Part shown: positions 26,271-35,512 of the stretch, in pieces
How the letters are laid out: each line of letters begins with the position of its first letter
Position numbering within the stretch: the stretch's first letter is position 1
DNA from: Kitasatospora albolonga
GTDB taxonomy: Bacteria > Actinomycetota > Actinomycetes > Streptomycetales > Streptomycetaceae
Assembly (NCBI GenBank): GCA_002082585.1
Contig: CP020563.1
Coordinates: forward strand, 6,380,001 to 6,444,000
DNA length: 64,000 nt
Direction of reading: 5' to 3'
Translations under genes and position numbers: made by a program
The notes under the pieces: model-generated
The model's input: the letters and a program-made list of their open reading frames with translations, nothing else
The model's database searches: none
What the model was told of the DNA's origin: nothing

Positions 26271-28376
26271 GTGCCGACATATCCCGCGAGCCATGATTCA
26301 GCCGAGCCCCACCCCCTGATCAGCCCCCCGGAGCTGAACCGGCGGGTCTGGGACCGGGCCGCAGCGCGGCTGCTCGCCAAAATGCTCGGCGAGTTCGCGT
26401 ACGAGGAGATCATCGAGCCCGAACGCCGACCCGGGAACGGCCACCTCCACTTCCTGTCGCTCGACGACGGGACGGAGCTCCGCTTCGCGGCCCGGCGGGG
26501 CGTCTACGGCAGCTGGCGCGTCGACCCCGACTCCATCGAGACGGCCCACCCGCCCGCGACGGCCCTCTCCAACGGCGCCACGCCACCGAGCGGCTCCGAG
26601 CCCTCCAGCGGCCTTTCCCCGTCCGGAGACTCTTCCGCACCGAACAGCCCCGCCTCACCCGACGGCCCGATCTCGCCCACCGGCCCGTCCTCCCTCAACG
26701 GCCCGTCGTCGCTGAACGGTTCGCCGCTCTCCAACGGCTCGTCCCCTTCCGGTAACGCGTCTTCTTTCAGCAACGAGTCCTCCTCCTCCGGCACCGCCTC
26801 CACCTCCGCCTCCGCCTCCGGAGGGACCCGGCCCTTCCGCGACCCGCTGCGGTTCCTCGTCCGCGCCCGAGGGCTCCTCGGCCTCGACGGCGCCACCCTC
26901 GGCCACCTCATCCGCGAGCTGACCCTCACGCTCTCCGCCGACGCCCGGCTCGACCACACCGCCCTCTCCGCGAGCGAGCTGGCCGCACTCGACTACGCCG
27001 AGCTCGAAGGGCACCAGACCGGCCACCCCTGGCTGGTGGCGAGCAAGGGACGGCTCGGCTTCTCCGCCGCCGACGCGGCCCGCTTCACCCCCGAGACCCG
27101 CAGCCCCCTCCAGCTGCCGTGGATCGCCGTGAGCACCCGCATCGCGCAGTACCGGGGCGTGGGCCGCCTCACCACCCCCGAGCACCTCTACGCCGAGGAG
27201 CTCGACCCCTCCGTACGCGCCTCGTTCGCCGCCGAACTGCACGCCCGGGGGCTCGACCCCGAGAGCTATCTCTACCTCCCCGTACACCCCTGGCAGTGGG
27301 ACGAATGGATCGTCCCCCTCTTCGCCCCCGCCATCGCCGACGGGGACATCGTGGCGCTGCACACCGACGGCGACACGCGCCTGGCGCAGCAGTCCGTCCG
27401 CACCTTCGCCAATGTGCGGCGCCCCGACCGGCACACGGTGAAGCTGCCGCTCTCCATCCTCAACACCCTGGTCTGGCGCGGCCTGCCCACCGAACGCACC
27501 CTCGCCGCCCCGGCCGTCACCGCCTGGGTCCAGGGGCTGTGCGAGAACGACCCGTTCCTGCGTGACACCTGCCGGGTCGTCCTCCTCGGCGAGGTCGCCT
27601 CCGTCGCCGTGGAACACCCGCTCTACGACCACCTCCCCGAAGCCCCGTACCAGTACAAGGAAATCCTCGGCGCGATCTGGCGGGAGCCCCTGCCGCCCCG
27701 CCTCGCCCCGGGCGAACGCGCCCGTACGCTCGCCTCCCTCCTCCATACGGACCCGGAGGGCCGTGCGTTCACCGCCGAACTCGTCGAGCGCTCCGGGCTC
27801 GCCCCGGCCGCCTGGCTCACCCGCCTCTTCGCCGCGCTGCTGCCGCCCCTGCTGCACTTCCTCTACCGCTACGGGACGGTCTTCTCCCCGCACGGCGAGA
27901 ACGCGATCGTCGTCTTCGACGAGAACGACGTGCCCGTACGGCTCGCGATCAAGGACTTCGTCGACGACGTCAACATCAGCGCCCACCCGCTGCCGGAGCA
28001 CGACAGCATGCCCGAGGAGGTGCGCGAGGTCCTGCTCACCGAGGAGCCGTCCTTCCTCACCCAGTTCATCCACTCCGGCCTCTTCGTCGGCGTCTTCCGC
28101 TATCTCTCGCCGCTCTGCGAGGAGCAGTTGGGCGTGAGCGAGGACGAGTTCTGGTCACTCGTCCGGGCGGAGATCGTCCGCCACCACGCCCGGTTCCCGG
28201 AGCTGAAGGAGCGGTTCGAGCTGTTCGACATGGTCACCCCCGAGATCGAACGGCTCTGTCTCAACCGCAACCGGCTGCATGTGGACGGTTACCGCGACCG
28301 CTCCAGCCGCCCGCACGCGGCGGTCCACGGCACGGTTCCCAACCCGCTGCATCCCGCCGCCCGGATCAGGGAGTGA
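26271..28376 (+). CDS. NIS siderophore synthetase (IucA/IucC family), second copy
   Basis: 701 residues. Core motifs: LPVHPWQWDEWIVPLF, LAQQSVRTFANVRRPDRHTV, KLPLSILNTLVWRGLP, SPHGENAIVVFDEN and LAIKDFVDDVNIS. An insert of about 94 residues (roughly 94-187), almost only Ser, Pro, Gly, Asn and Thr, interrupts the N-terminal part; the fold resumes at FRDPLRFLVRARG. GTG start with a GGAGGAG site 7 nt away; last gene of the operon. It probably performs the second condensation onto the citrate or dicarboxylate core. Confidence 0.92.
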   Translation: MPTYPASHDSAEPHPLISPPELNRRVWDRAAARLLAKMLGEFAYEEIIEPERRPGNGHLHFLSLDDGTELRFAARRGVYGSWRVDPDSIETAHPPATALSNGATPPSGSEPSSGLSPSGDSSAPNSPASPDGPISPTGPSSLNGPSSLNGSPLSNGSSPSGNASSFSNESSSSGTASTSASASGGTRPFRDPLRFLVRARGLLGLDGATLGHLIRELTLTLSADARLDHTALSASELAALDYAELEGHQTGHPWLVASKGRLGFSAADAARFTPETRSPLQLPWIAVSTRIAQYRGVGRLTTPEHLYAEELDPSVRASFAAELHARGLDPESYLYLPVHPWQWDEWIVPLFAPAIADGDIVALHTDGDTRLAQQSVRTFANVRRPDRHTVKLPLSILNTLVWRGLPTERTLAAPAVTAWVQGLCENDPFLRDTCRVVLLGEVASVAVEHPLYDHLPEAPYQYKEILGAIWREPLPPRLAPGERARTLASLLHTDPEGRAFTAELVERSGLAPAAWLTRLFAALLPPLLHFLYRYGTVFSPHGENAIVVFDENDVPVRLAIKDFVDDVNISAHPLPEHDSMPEEVREVLLTEEPSFLTQFIHSGLFVGVFRYLSPLCEEQLGVSEDEFWSLVRAEIVRHHARFPELKERFELFDMVTPEIERLCLNRNRLHVDGYRDRSSRPHAAVHGTVPNPLHPAARIRE

Positions 28377-28414
28377 CCGCCGTTGTCAGTGGTGCGCCGT
28401 AGGGTGGTCGGGCT

Positions 28415-30385
28415 ATGACGAAGCCATCCCTCCCCGAGCTCCTGCACGCCGCCGTCACCGCTGTCGGCGGTACGGAACGGCCCGGCCAGGCCGCCATGGC
28501 CGAGGCCGTCGCCGAGGCGGTCGACGACCAATCCCACCTCCTCGTCCAGGCCGGTACCGGCACGGGCAAGTCCCTCGGCTACCTGGTGCCGGCGCTGGCG
28601 CACGGGGAGCGGGTCGTCGTGGCCACGGCCACCCTCGCCCTCCAGCGCCAGCTGGTGGAGCGGGACCTGCCGCGCACGGTGGAGGCCCTGCACCCCCTGC
28701 TGCGGCGGCGCCCGCAGTACGCGATGCTCAAGGGCCGGTCGAACTACCTCTGCCTCCACCGGCTCCACGAAGGGGTTCCGCAGGACGAGGAGGAGGGGCT
28801 GTTCGACCAGTTCGAGGCGGCGGCACCCTCCAGCAAGCTGGGCCAGGACCTGCTGCGGCTGCGGGACTGGTCGGACGATACGGAGACGGGGGACCGGGAC
28901 GACCTGACGCCAGGCGTCTCGGACCGGGCCTGGGCGCAGGTCTCGGTCTCCTCGCGCGAGTGCCTCGGTGCCACGAAGTGCGCGTACGGCCCCGAGTGCT
29001 TCGCCGAGGCGGCCCGGGAGCGCGCCAAGCTGGCGGACGTCGTGGTCACCAACCACGCCCTGCTCGCGATCGACGCCATCGAGGGCGCCCCGGTGCTGCC
29101 CTCGCACGAGGTGCTGATCGTGGACGAGGCCCATGAGCTGGTCTCCCGGGTCACCGGGGTCGCCACCGGCGAGCTGACCCCGGCCCAGGTCAACCGGGCG
29201 GTCCGGCGGGCGGCGAAGCTCGTCAACGAGAAGGCCGCCGACGCGCTCCAGAGCGCCGCCGAGGGGTTCGAGCGCGTGATGGAGCTGGCGCTCCCGGGAC
29301 GCCTGGAGGAGCTGCCCGAGGATCTCGCGTACGCCCTGATGGCGCTGCGCGACGCGGCCCGTACGGTGATCTCCGCGATCGGGGCCACCCGGGACAAGTC
29401 GGTCGAGGACGAGAACGCGGTCCGCAAGCAGGCCCTGGCCTCGGTCGAGTCGATCCACGGGGTGGCCGAGCGCATCGCCCAGGGCTCGGAGTACGACGTC
29501 GTCTGGTACGAGCAGCACGACCGGTTCGGCGCCTCCGTGCGGGTGGCCCCGCTCTCCGTCTCCGGGCTGCTGCGCGAGAAGCTCTTCGCCGAGCGCTCCG
29601 TGGTCCTGACCTCGGCCACACTGAAGCTCGGCGGGGACTTCAACGGGGTGGGGGCGTCCCTGGGCCTCGCCCCCGAGGGCACCGCGGGCGACGACCTCCC
29701 GCAGTGGAAGGGGCTGGACGTCGGCTCCCCGTTCGACTACCCGAAGCAGGGCATCCTCTATGTCGCCCGGCATCTGAACACCCCGGGGCGCGAAGGCGCG
29801 CGTACGGACATGCTGGACGAGCTGGCGGAGCTGGTGGAGGCGGCGGGCGGCCGCACCCTGGGGCTGTTCTCCTCCATGCGGGGGGCCAAGGCGGCGGCCG
29901 AGGAGCTGCGGGGGCGGCTGGACAAGCCGATCCTGCTCCAGGGCGAGGAGACCCTCGGCGAGCTGATCAAGAACTTCGCGGCCGATCCGGAGACCTGCCT
30001 CTTCGGCACGCTCTCGCTCTGGCAGGGCGTCGATGTGCCGGGGCCGAGCTGTCAGCTGGTGGTGATGGACCGGATTCCGTTCCCCCGGCCCGACGACCCG
30101 CTGATGAGCGCACGCCAGAAGGCGGTCGAGGAGGCGGGCGGCAACGGCTTCATGGCGGTGGCCGCGACACACTCCGCGCTGCTGATGGCGCAGGGCGCGG
30201 GCCGCCTCGTCCGGGCCACGGGCGACAAGGGCGTCGTCGCCGTACTGGACCCGCGGCTCGCCAAGGCGAGGTACGGCAGCTATCTGCGCGCCTCCCTGCC
30301 CGACTTCTGGTACACGACGGACCCCAACCAGGCGCGCCGCTCACTCGCCGCGATCGACGCCCTGGCGAAGGCGGACGGCAAGTAG
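28415..30385 (+). CDS. dinG: DinG/XPD-type ATP-dependent DNA helicase
   Basis: 656-residue superfamily 2 helicase. Walker A QAGTGTGKSLGYL near residue 48, Walker B VDEAHEL, and the cluster-binding cysteines NYLCLHR plus CLGATKCAYGPEC, consistent with a 4Fe-4S XPD-like domain. C-terminal motifs FSSMRGAK, GTLSLWQGVDVPG and AQGAGRLVR are present. Unwinds damaged or structured DNA. TAGGGT (28400-28405) ends 9 bp before the ATG, so the leader is at most a few nucleotides. It is convergent with lexA; no SOS box was found at its own start. Confidence 0.9.
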   Translation: MTKPSLPELLHAAVTAVGGTERPGQAAMAEAVAEAVDDQSHLLVQAGTGTGKSLGYLVPALAHGERVVVATATLALQRQLVERDLPRTVEALHPLLRRRPQYAMLKGRSNYLCLHRLHEGVPQDEEEGLFDQFEAAAPSSKLGQDLLRLRDWSDDTETGDRDDLTPGVSDRAWAQVSVSSRECLGATKCAYGPECFAEAARERAKLADVVVTNHALLAIDAIEGAPVLPSHEVLIVDEAHELVSRVTGVATGELTPAQVNRAVRRAAKLVNEKAADALQSAAEGFERVMELALPGRLEELPEDLAYALMALRDAARTVISAIGATRDKSVEDENAVRKQALASVESIHGVAERIAQGSEYDVVWYEQHDRFGASVRVAPLSVSGLLREKLFAERSVVLTSATLKLGGDFNGVGASLGLAPEGTAGDDLPQWKGLDVGSPFDYPKQGILYVARHLNTPGREGARTDMLDELAELVEAAGGRTLGLFSSMRGAKAAAEELRGRLDKPILLQGEETLGELIKNFAADPETCLFGTLSLWQGVDVPGPSCQLVVMDRIPFPRPDDPLMSARQKAVEEAGGNGFMAVAATHSALLMAQGAGRLVRATGDKGVVAVLDPRLAKARYGSYLRASLPDFWYTTDPNQARRSLAAIDALAKADGK

Positions 30386-30392
30386 CCCACCA

Positions 30393-30437
30393 CGACGGAG
30401 CCCCGGGGTAGCCGTAAGGCGTCCCGGGGCTCCGTCG
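30393..30437. terminator. Bidirectional terminator between the helicase gene and lexA
   Basis: CGACGGAGCCCCGGG (30393-30407) pairs perfectly with CCCGGGGCTCCGTCG (30423-30437) over a 15-nt loop. Confidence 0.8.
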
Positions 30438-30481
30438 CGTACGTGACGTGGGGCTGACCGTGTCCGTGCGGCCGACGCTCC

Positions 30482-31279
30482 TCACACCCGTCGCAGCACC
30501 GCCACCACCTTGCCGAGGATCGTCGCCTCGTCGCCCGGGATCGGCTGGTACGCGGCGTTGTGCGGCAGCAGCCACACATGACCGTCCTCGCGGCGGAAGC
30601 GCTTGACCGTCGCCTCGCCGTCCAGCATCGCGGCCACGATGTCCCCGTTCTCCGCGACGGGCTGGCGGCGCACGGTGACCCAGTCGCCGTCGCAGATCGC
30701 CGCTTCGATCATCGAGTCACCGACGACCTTCAGGACGAACAGCTCACCGTCACCGACGAGCTGGCGCGGCAGCGGGAAGACGTCCTCGACGGACTCCTCG
30801 GCCAGGATCGGCCCACCGGCGGCGATCCGGCCCACCAGGGGAACGTAGGACGCGGCGGGCTTCCCCGTCGTGTCGGTCGGCTGGGTGCTGGGCTGGTCGG
30901 AGCCGCGCACCTCGTAGGCGCGGGGCCGGTGCGGGTCGCGCCGCAGGAAGCCCTTGCGCTCCAGGGCCATCAGCTGGTGGGCGACGGACGAGGTGCTGGA
31001 CAGGCCCACCGCCTGACCGATCTCCCGCATGGAGGGCGGGTACCCCCGGCGCTGCACGGAGTCGCGGATGACCTCGATGACCCGCCGCTGCCGGTCCGTG
31101 AGCCCCGAGCTGTCCGCCCTGATCCCGGGGGGCCTGCCGGGCAAGGAGCGCCCGGGTCGGGTGGGCTCGGGCCCATCGGTGTTCGTGACTGAGTCATTCA
31201 TGGCATGCACCGGCTCAAGTCGGCTCTGGGAGCGGTGGTCCCGGGCGGTGATGGTGGCACTGTCTGCGGTGGTGGTCAC
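30482..31279 (-). CDS. lexA: SOS repressor LexA
   Basis: 265 residues. N-terminal winged helix ([36 protein letters not shown]) binds SOS boxes; the autocleavage site is Ala-Gly in [10 protein letters not shown]; the Ser/Lys dyad is in [10 protein letters not shown] and GEATVKRF. Repressor of DNA-damage genes, inactivated by RecA-stimulated self-cleavage. GTG 31279 with a GAGAGG site is used; it gives a longer N-terminal tail than most LexA proteins, and an internal ATG at 31201 is an alternative. An SOS box at 31342-31355 implies autoregulation. Confidence 0.94.
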   Translation of the reverse strand: MTTTADSATITARDHRSQSRLEPVHAMNDSVTNTDGPEPTRPGRSLPGRPPGIRADSSGLTDRQRRVIEVIRDSVQRRGYPPSMREIGQAVGLSSTSSVAHQLMALERKGFLRRDPHRPRAYEVRGSDQPSTQPTDTTGKPAASYVPLVGRIAAGGPILAEESVEDVFPLPRQLVGDGELFVLKVVGDSMIEAAICDGDWVTVRRQPVAENGDIVAAMLDGEATVKRFRREDGHVWLLPHNAAYQPIPGDEATILGKVVAVLRRV

Positions 31280-31341
31280 GTCGGCCCCTCTCGAATGTTC
31301 TCCCTAGCTGGACAACGGTAGTAGCTTTCGAAAGGTTGCGC

Positions 31342-31355
31342 CAAACACACGTTCG
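31342..31355. promoter_or_regulatory. SOS box (LexA site)
   Basis: CAAACACACGTTCG differs by one base from the actinobacterial consensus CGAAC-N4-GTTCG. It lies 63 bp upstream of the lexA start and overlaps a plausible lexA -35 (minus-strand TTTGGC, 31340-31345). Confidence 0.8.
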
Positions 31356-31644
31356 AGTGAAAAACGAATAAAGGGCTGCCGCGATGTATCCCGCAGGTGT
31401 ATGGGCATGGGGTGGCGGGCTGTACGGGCGCGGGGCGGCGGGCGCGTACGGGGTGTGGCGGGTGTGCAAGGGGGTGTGCGGAGCCCTTCGCTGCGGCCGT
31501 ACCCCCAGTCTTCCACCCGGTCCCGCCCCCGGGAGCCCCGGCGACTCGCGGGCCGCGCGTTTCCCGTACCCTCTTTCCTGCGCCCGCGCTCCCCTCCGGT
31601 AGTACCGGAGACGCGACACGCGGTAGGGCCGAAATCGTGAACCA

Positions 31645-31691
31645 ACCCTAGATCTAGTGGTTGGATCGTCCCGGCCACCCAGAAGTTGTGG
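31645..31691 (+). promoter_or_regulatory. Pair of NrdR boxes upstream of nrdRJ
   Basis: ACCCTAGATCTAGTGG (31645-31660) matches the NrdR consensus acaCwAtATaTwGtgt at 12 of 16 positions. CACCCAGAAGTTGTGG (31676-31691) matches at 8. Starts are 31 bp apart, three helical turns, with a 15-bp linker, the arrangement known for NrdR. They sit just upstream of the candidate -35. Confidence 0.7.
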
Positions 31692-31804
31692 TCCCGGGTT
31701 CGTTCGGCCCAGGCCATCGCCTATGCTGGGGACTGCCTCCCAGGGGCCCGCGAGGGCTGGCCGGAGAGGCTATTCAGTCGTGCTGTGAAGGAGGGTTGGG
31801 AGCC

Positions 31805-32317
31805 ATGCACTGCCCCTTCTGCAGGCACCCCGACAGCAGGGTCGTCGACAGTCGCACCACCGACGACGGGACGTCGATCCGCCGCCGCCGTCAGTGCCCC
31901 GACTGCTCCCGCCGCTTCACCACGGTGGAGACCTGCTCGCTGATGGTCGTCAAACGCAGTGGCGTGACCGAACCCTTCAGCCGTACCAAGGTCATCTCCG
32001 GCGTCCGCAAGGCATGCCAGGGACGGCCCGTCACCGAGGACGCCCTCGCCAAACTCGGCCAGCGGGTCGAGGAGGCGGTGCGCGCCACCGGGAGCGCCGA
32101 GCTGACCACCCATGACGTGGGTCTGGCCATACTCGGCCCGTTGCAGGAGCTCGACCTCGTCGCGTACCTGCGCTTCGCGTCCGTCTACCGGGCGTTCAAT
32201 TCTTTGGAAGACTTCGAGGCCGCCATCGTGGAGCTGCGCGAGCAGCGGCCCTCCGCGGAGGACTGCGGGAGCGGAGAGACCCTGGAGGTCCCCGCCCCTG
32301 CCATTGCCGCCGACTGA
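31805..32317 (+). CDS. nrdR: Transcriptional repressor NrdR
   Basis: 170 residues. Zinc ribbon Cys3/Cys6/Cys31/Cys34 (MHCPFC and QCPDC) followed by an ATP-cone domain (about residues 47-137) that senses ATP/dATP and represses ribonucleotide reductase genes. ATG 31805 is chosen because it starts the canonical MHCPFC and follows a GGAGGGTTGGGAG stretch. First gene of the nrdRJ unit. Confidence 0.96.
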   Translation: MHCPFCRHPDSRVVDSRTTDDGTSIRRRRQCPDCSRRFTTVETCSLMVVKRSGVTEPFSRTKVISGVRKACQGRPVTEDALAKLGQRVEEAVRATGSAELTTHDVGLAILGPLQELDLVAYLRFASVYRAFNSLEDFEAAIVELREQRPSAEDCGSGETLEVPAPAIAAD

Positions 32318-32481
32318 GCGGTACCGGCCCGTCACCGTCCGGAGCACGTCCGCCGGCCGGTGACCGGGCGAACCATGACCTGTTCCCGTGGCCGAGCGCG
32401 GCCGACGGGACAACGGACACACACTGTGCCTGGGAAGAACTGGGCACTTCAGGGCGTTTTTGCCCACATATGGGAGGCGGC

Positions 32482-35373
32482 ATGACAGAGACGGCGAGCG
32501 GCCCGCGAGGTTCCCGCACCAAGGGCGCCAAGGCGAGCAAGGGTCTGCGTATCGAGCGCATCCACACCACCCCCGGCGTGCATCCGTACGACGAGGTGGC
32601 GTGGGAGCTTCGTGACGTCGTCATGACCAACTGGCGCGACGGCTCGGTCAACTTCGAGCAGCGTGGCGTCGAGTTCCCCGACTTCTGGTCGGTGAACGCG
32701 GTCAACATCGTCACCAGCAAGTACTTCCGCGGGGCCGTCGGCACCCCGCAGCGCGAGACCGGCCTCAAGCAGCTGATCGACCGGATCGTGAAGACGTACC
32801 GGAAGGCCGGCGAGGACCACGGCTACTTCGCCTCTCCCGCGGACGCCGAGATCTTCGAGCACGAGCTGGCGTACGCCCTCCTGCACCAGGTCTTCAGCTT
32901 CAACTCGCCGGTCTGGTTCAACGTCGGCACGCCCCAGCCGCAGCAGGTCTCCGCCTGCTTCATCCTGGCCGTCGACGACTCCATGGAGTCAATCCTCGAC
33001 TGGTACAAGGAAGAGGGCATGATCTTCAAGGGCGGCTCCGGCGCCGGCCTGAACCTCTCCCGTATCCGCTCCTCCAAGGAGCTCCTCTCCTCCGGCGGCA
33101 ACGCCTCCGGCCCGGTCTCCTTCATGCGCGGCGCCGACGCGTCCGCCGGGACCATCAAGTCCGGCGGTGCCACCCGCCGTGCGGCCAAGATGGTCATCCT
33201 CGACGTCGACCACCCCGACATCGAAGCCTTCATCGAGACCAAGGTGAAGGAGGAGGAGAAGATCCGCGCCCTGCGTGACGCGGGCTTCGACATGGACCTG
33301 GGCGGCGACGACATCACGTCCGTCCAGTACCAGAACGCCAACAACTCGGTCCGCGTCAACGACGAGTTCATGAAGGCCGTCGAGACGGGCTCCAGGTTCG
33401 GGCTGCGCTCCCGGATGACCGGCGACGTCATCGAAGAGGTCGAGGCCAAGTCCCTCTTCCGCAAGATGGCCGAGGCCGCCTGGGCCTGCGCCGACCCCGG
33501 CATCCAGTACGACGACACCATCAACGCCTGGCACACCTGCCCGGAGTCCGGCCGGATCAACGGCTCGAACCCGTGCAGCGAGTACATGCACCTGGACAAC
33601 ACCTCGTGCAACCTCGCCTCGCTCAACCTGATGAAGTTCCTCAAGGACGACGGCCTGGGCAACCAGTCCTTCGAGTCCGAGCGCTTCTCCAAGGTCGTCG
33701 AGCTGGTCATCACCGCGATGGACATCTCGATCTGCTTCGCGGACTTCCCGACGCAGAAGATCGGCGAGAACACCCGCGCCTTCCGCCAGCTGGGCATCGG
33801 TTACGCCAACCTCGGCGCCCTCCTGATGGCGACCGGTCACGCGTACGACAGCGACGGCGGCCGGGCCCTGGCCGGTGCCATCACCTCGCTGATGACCGGC
33901 ACCTCGTACAAGCGCTCCGCCGAACTGGCCGCGGTCGTCGGCCCGTACGACGGCTACGCCCGCAACGCCGAGCCGCACCAGCGCGTCATGAAGCAGCACG
34001 CCGACGCCAACGCCAAGGCGATCCACGTCGACGACCTGGACTCGCCGGTCTGGGCCGCCGCGACGGAGGCTTGGCAGGACGTGATCCGGCTCGGCGCGAA
34101 GAACGGTTTCCGCAACGCGCAGGCATCGGTCATCGCCCCCACCGGCACCATCGGTCTCGCGATGTCCTGCGACACCACCGGCCTGGAGCCCGACCTCGCC
34201 CTGGTCAAGTTCAAGAAGCTGGTCGGCGGCGGCTCGATGCAGATCGTCAACGGCACGGTCCCGCAGGCCCTGCGCCGCCTGGGCTACCAGCCGGAGCAGA
34301 TCGAGGCGATCGTCGCCCACATCGCCGAGAACGGCAATGTGATCGACGCCCCGGGCCTGAAGACCGAGCACTACGAGGTCTTCGACTGCGCGATGGGCGA
34401 GCGCTCCATTTCCGCGATGGGCCACGTCCGGATGATGGCGGCCATCCAGCCGTGGATCTCCGGCGCGCTCTCCAAGACGGTCAACCTCCCCGAGAGCGCC
34501 ACCGTCGAGGACGTCGAAGAGGTCTACTTCGAGGCGTGGAAGATGGGCGTCAAGGCGCTCGCGATCTACCGCGACAACTGCAAGGTCGGCCAGCCTCTCT
34601 CCGCCAAGACCAAGGACAAGGAGAAGGAGGAGGTCGCGGCCAAGGCCGAGGAGACCATCCGTACGGCCGTCGAGAAGGTCGTCGAGTACCGCCCGGTCCG
34701 CAAGCGCCTCCCCAAGGGCCGCCCCGGCATCACCACCTCCTTCACGGTGGGCGGCGCCGAGGGGTACATGACCGCCAACTCCTACCCGGACGACGGTCTC
34801 GGCGAGGTCTTCCTGAAGATGTCCAAGCAGGGTTCCACCCTCGCGGGCATGATGGACGCCTTCTCCATCGCCGTCTCGGTCGGCCTCCAGTACGGCGTCC
34901 CGCTGGAGACGTACGTCTCGAAGTTCACGAACATGCGCTTCGAGCCGGCCGGTATGACGGACGACCCGGACGTGCGGATGGCGCAGTCGATCGTCGACTA
35001 CATCTTCCGCCGCCTGGCGCTCGACTTCCTGCCCTTCGAGACCCGCTCCGCCCTCGGCATCCACTCCGCCGAGGAGCGCCAGCGCCACCTCGACACCGGC
35101 TCGTACGAGCAGTCCTTCGAGGCGGACGGCGTGGACACCGAGAGCCTCGCCCAGTCGGCCCCGGTGCAGCCCGGGCCCCTGAAGGCGGTGACGGCTCCCC
35201 GCGCGGCCGAGAAGCCGGCCCCGACGACGGCCCACACCTCGGCCGAACTGGTCGAGATGCAGCTCGGCATCAGCGCGGACGCCCCGCTCTGCTTCTCCTG
35301 CGGCACGAAGATGCAGCGCGCCGGTTCCTGCTACATCTGCGAGGGCTGCGGCTCGACCAGCGGTTGCAGCTGA
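32482..35373 (+). CDS. nrdJ: Class II (adenosylcobalamin-dependent) ribonucleotide reductase NrdJ
   Basis: 963 residues. Reduces ribonucleotides to deoxyribonucleotides using vitamin B12, with or without oxygen. Catalytic-core motifs GINGSNPCSEYMHLDNTSCN, SVIAPTGTIGLAMSCDTTG and the substrate loops are typical. The C-terminus ends in four closely spaced cysteine motifs (CFSCGTKM, CYICEGCG, SGCS), the zinc-ribbon and redox tail. ATG 32482 is chosen over 32470 because GGGAGG at 32472-32477 fits it as ribosome binding site. Regulated through NrdR upstream; I see no cobalamin riboswitch in the 164-bp nrdR-nrdJ gap. Confidence 0.96.
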   Translation: MTETASGPRGSRTKGAKASKGLRIERIHTTPGVHPYDEVAWELRDVVMTNWRDGSVNFEQRGVEFPDFWSVNAVNIVTSKYFRGAVGTPQRETGLKQLIDRIVKTYRKAGEDHGYFASPADAEIFEHELAYALLHQVFSFNSPVWFNVGTPQPQQVSACFILAVDDSMESILDWYKEEGMIFKGGSGAGLNLSRIRSSKELLSSGGNASGPVSFMRGADASAGTIKSGGATRRAAKMVILDVDHPDIEAFIETKVKEEEKIRALRDAGFDMDLGGDDITSVQYQNANNSVRVNDEFMKAVETGSRFGLRSRMTGDVIEEVEAKSLFRKMAEAAWACADPGIQYDDTINAWHTCPESGRINGSNPCSEYMHLDNTSCNLASLNLMKFLKDDGLGNQSFESERFSKVVELVITAMDISICFADFPTQKIGENTRAFRQLGIGYANLGALLMATGHAYDSDGGRALAGAITSLMTGTSYKRSAELAAVVGPYDGYARNAEPHQRVMKQHADANAKAIHVDDLDSPVWAAATEAWQDVIRLGAKNGFRNAQASVIAPTGTIGLAMSCDTTGLEPDLALVKFKKLVGGGSMQIVNGTVPQALRRLGYQPEQIEAIVAHIAENGNVIDAPGLKTEHYEVFDCAMGERSISAMGHVRMMAAIQPWISGALSKTVNLPESATVEDVEEVYFEAWKMGVKALAIYRDNCKVGQPLSAKTKDKEKEEVAAKAEETIRTAVEKVVEYRPVRKRLPKGRPGITTSFTVGGAEGYMTANSYPDDGLGEVFLKMSKQGSTLAGMMDAFSIAVSVGLQYGVPLETYVSKFTNMRFEPAGMTDDPDVRMAQSIVDYIFRRLALDFLPFETRSALGIHSAEERQRHLDTGSYEQSFEADGVDTESLAQSAPVQPGPLKAVTAPRAAEKPAPTTAHTSAELVEMQLGISADAPLCFSCGTKMQRAGSCYICEGCGSTSGCS

Positions 35374-35435
35374 CACCGCCGACACCCGGCTGAGCGGCAC
35401 GATCCGCTGAGCACGGACGGAGCGCACGGACGAAC

Positions 35436-35467
35436 GAGGGGCGTCGGCCACGAGGCCGGCGCCCCTC
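35436..35467 (+). terminator. Terminator after nrdJ
   Basis: GAGGGGCGTCGGCC (35436-35449) pairs with GGCCGGCGCCCCTC (35454-35467) over a 4-nt loop, with one G-T pair. Confidence 0.8.
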
Positions 35468-35512
35468 CGCCGATGGTCCTGCCGGTGGCAGCGTGTGCTT
35501 AGCTACGGGGCT

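Larger units (their letters stand above)
31280..31804. other. lexA-nrdR divergent control region
   Basis: 525 bp without a convincing gene; the open frames between 31384 and 31650 lack ribosome binding sites and recognisable content. It contains, left to right, the lexA leader, an SOS box, two NrdR boxes and a candidate nrdR promoter (TTCGTT 31699-31704, 17 bp, TATGCT 31722-31727). Confidence 0.6.

Noticed and set aside
28380..28414. SOS box at the DinG-type helicase gene
   Set aside because: No CGAAC-N4-GTTCG match near the start, although dinG is an SOS gene in E. coli.
31384..31651. Several short overlapping frames upstream of nrdR
   Set aside because: No ribosome binding site, arginine/proline-rich nonsense, and the area is occupied by regulatory sites.
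32318..32481. Cobalamin riboswitch before nrdJ
   Set aside because: No B12-box-like sequence or space for the full fold; B12 control seems absent here.
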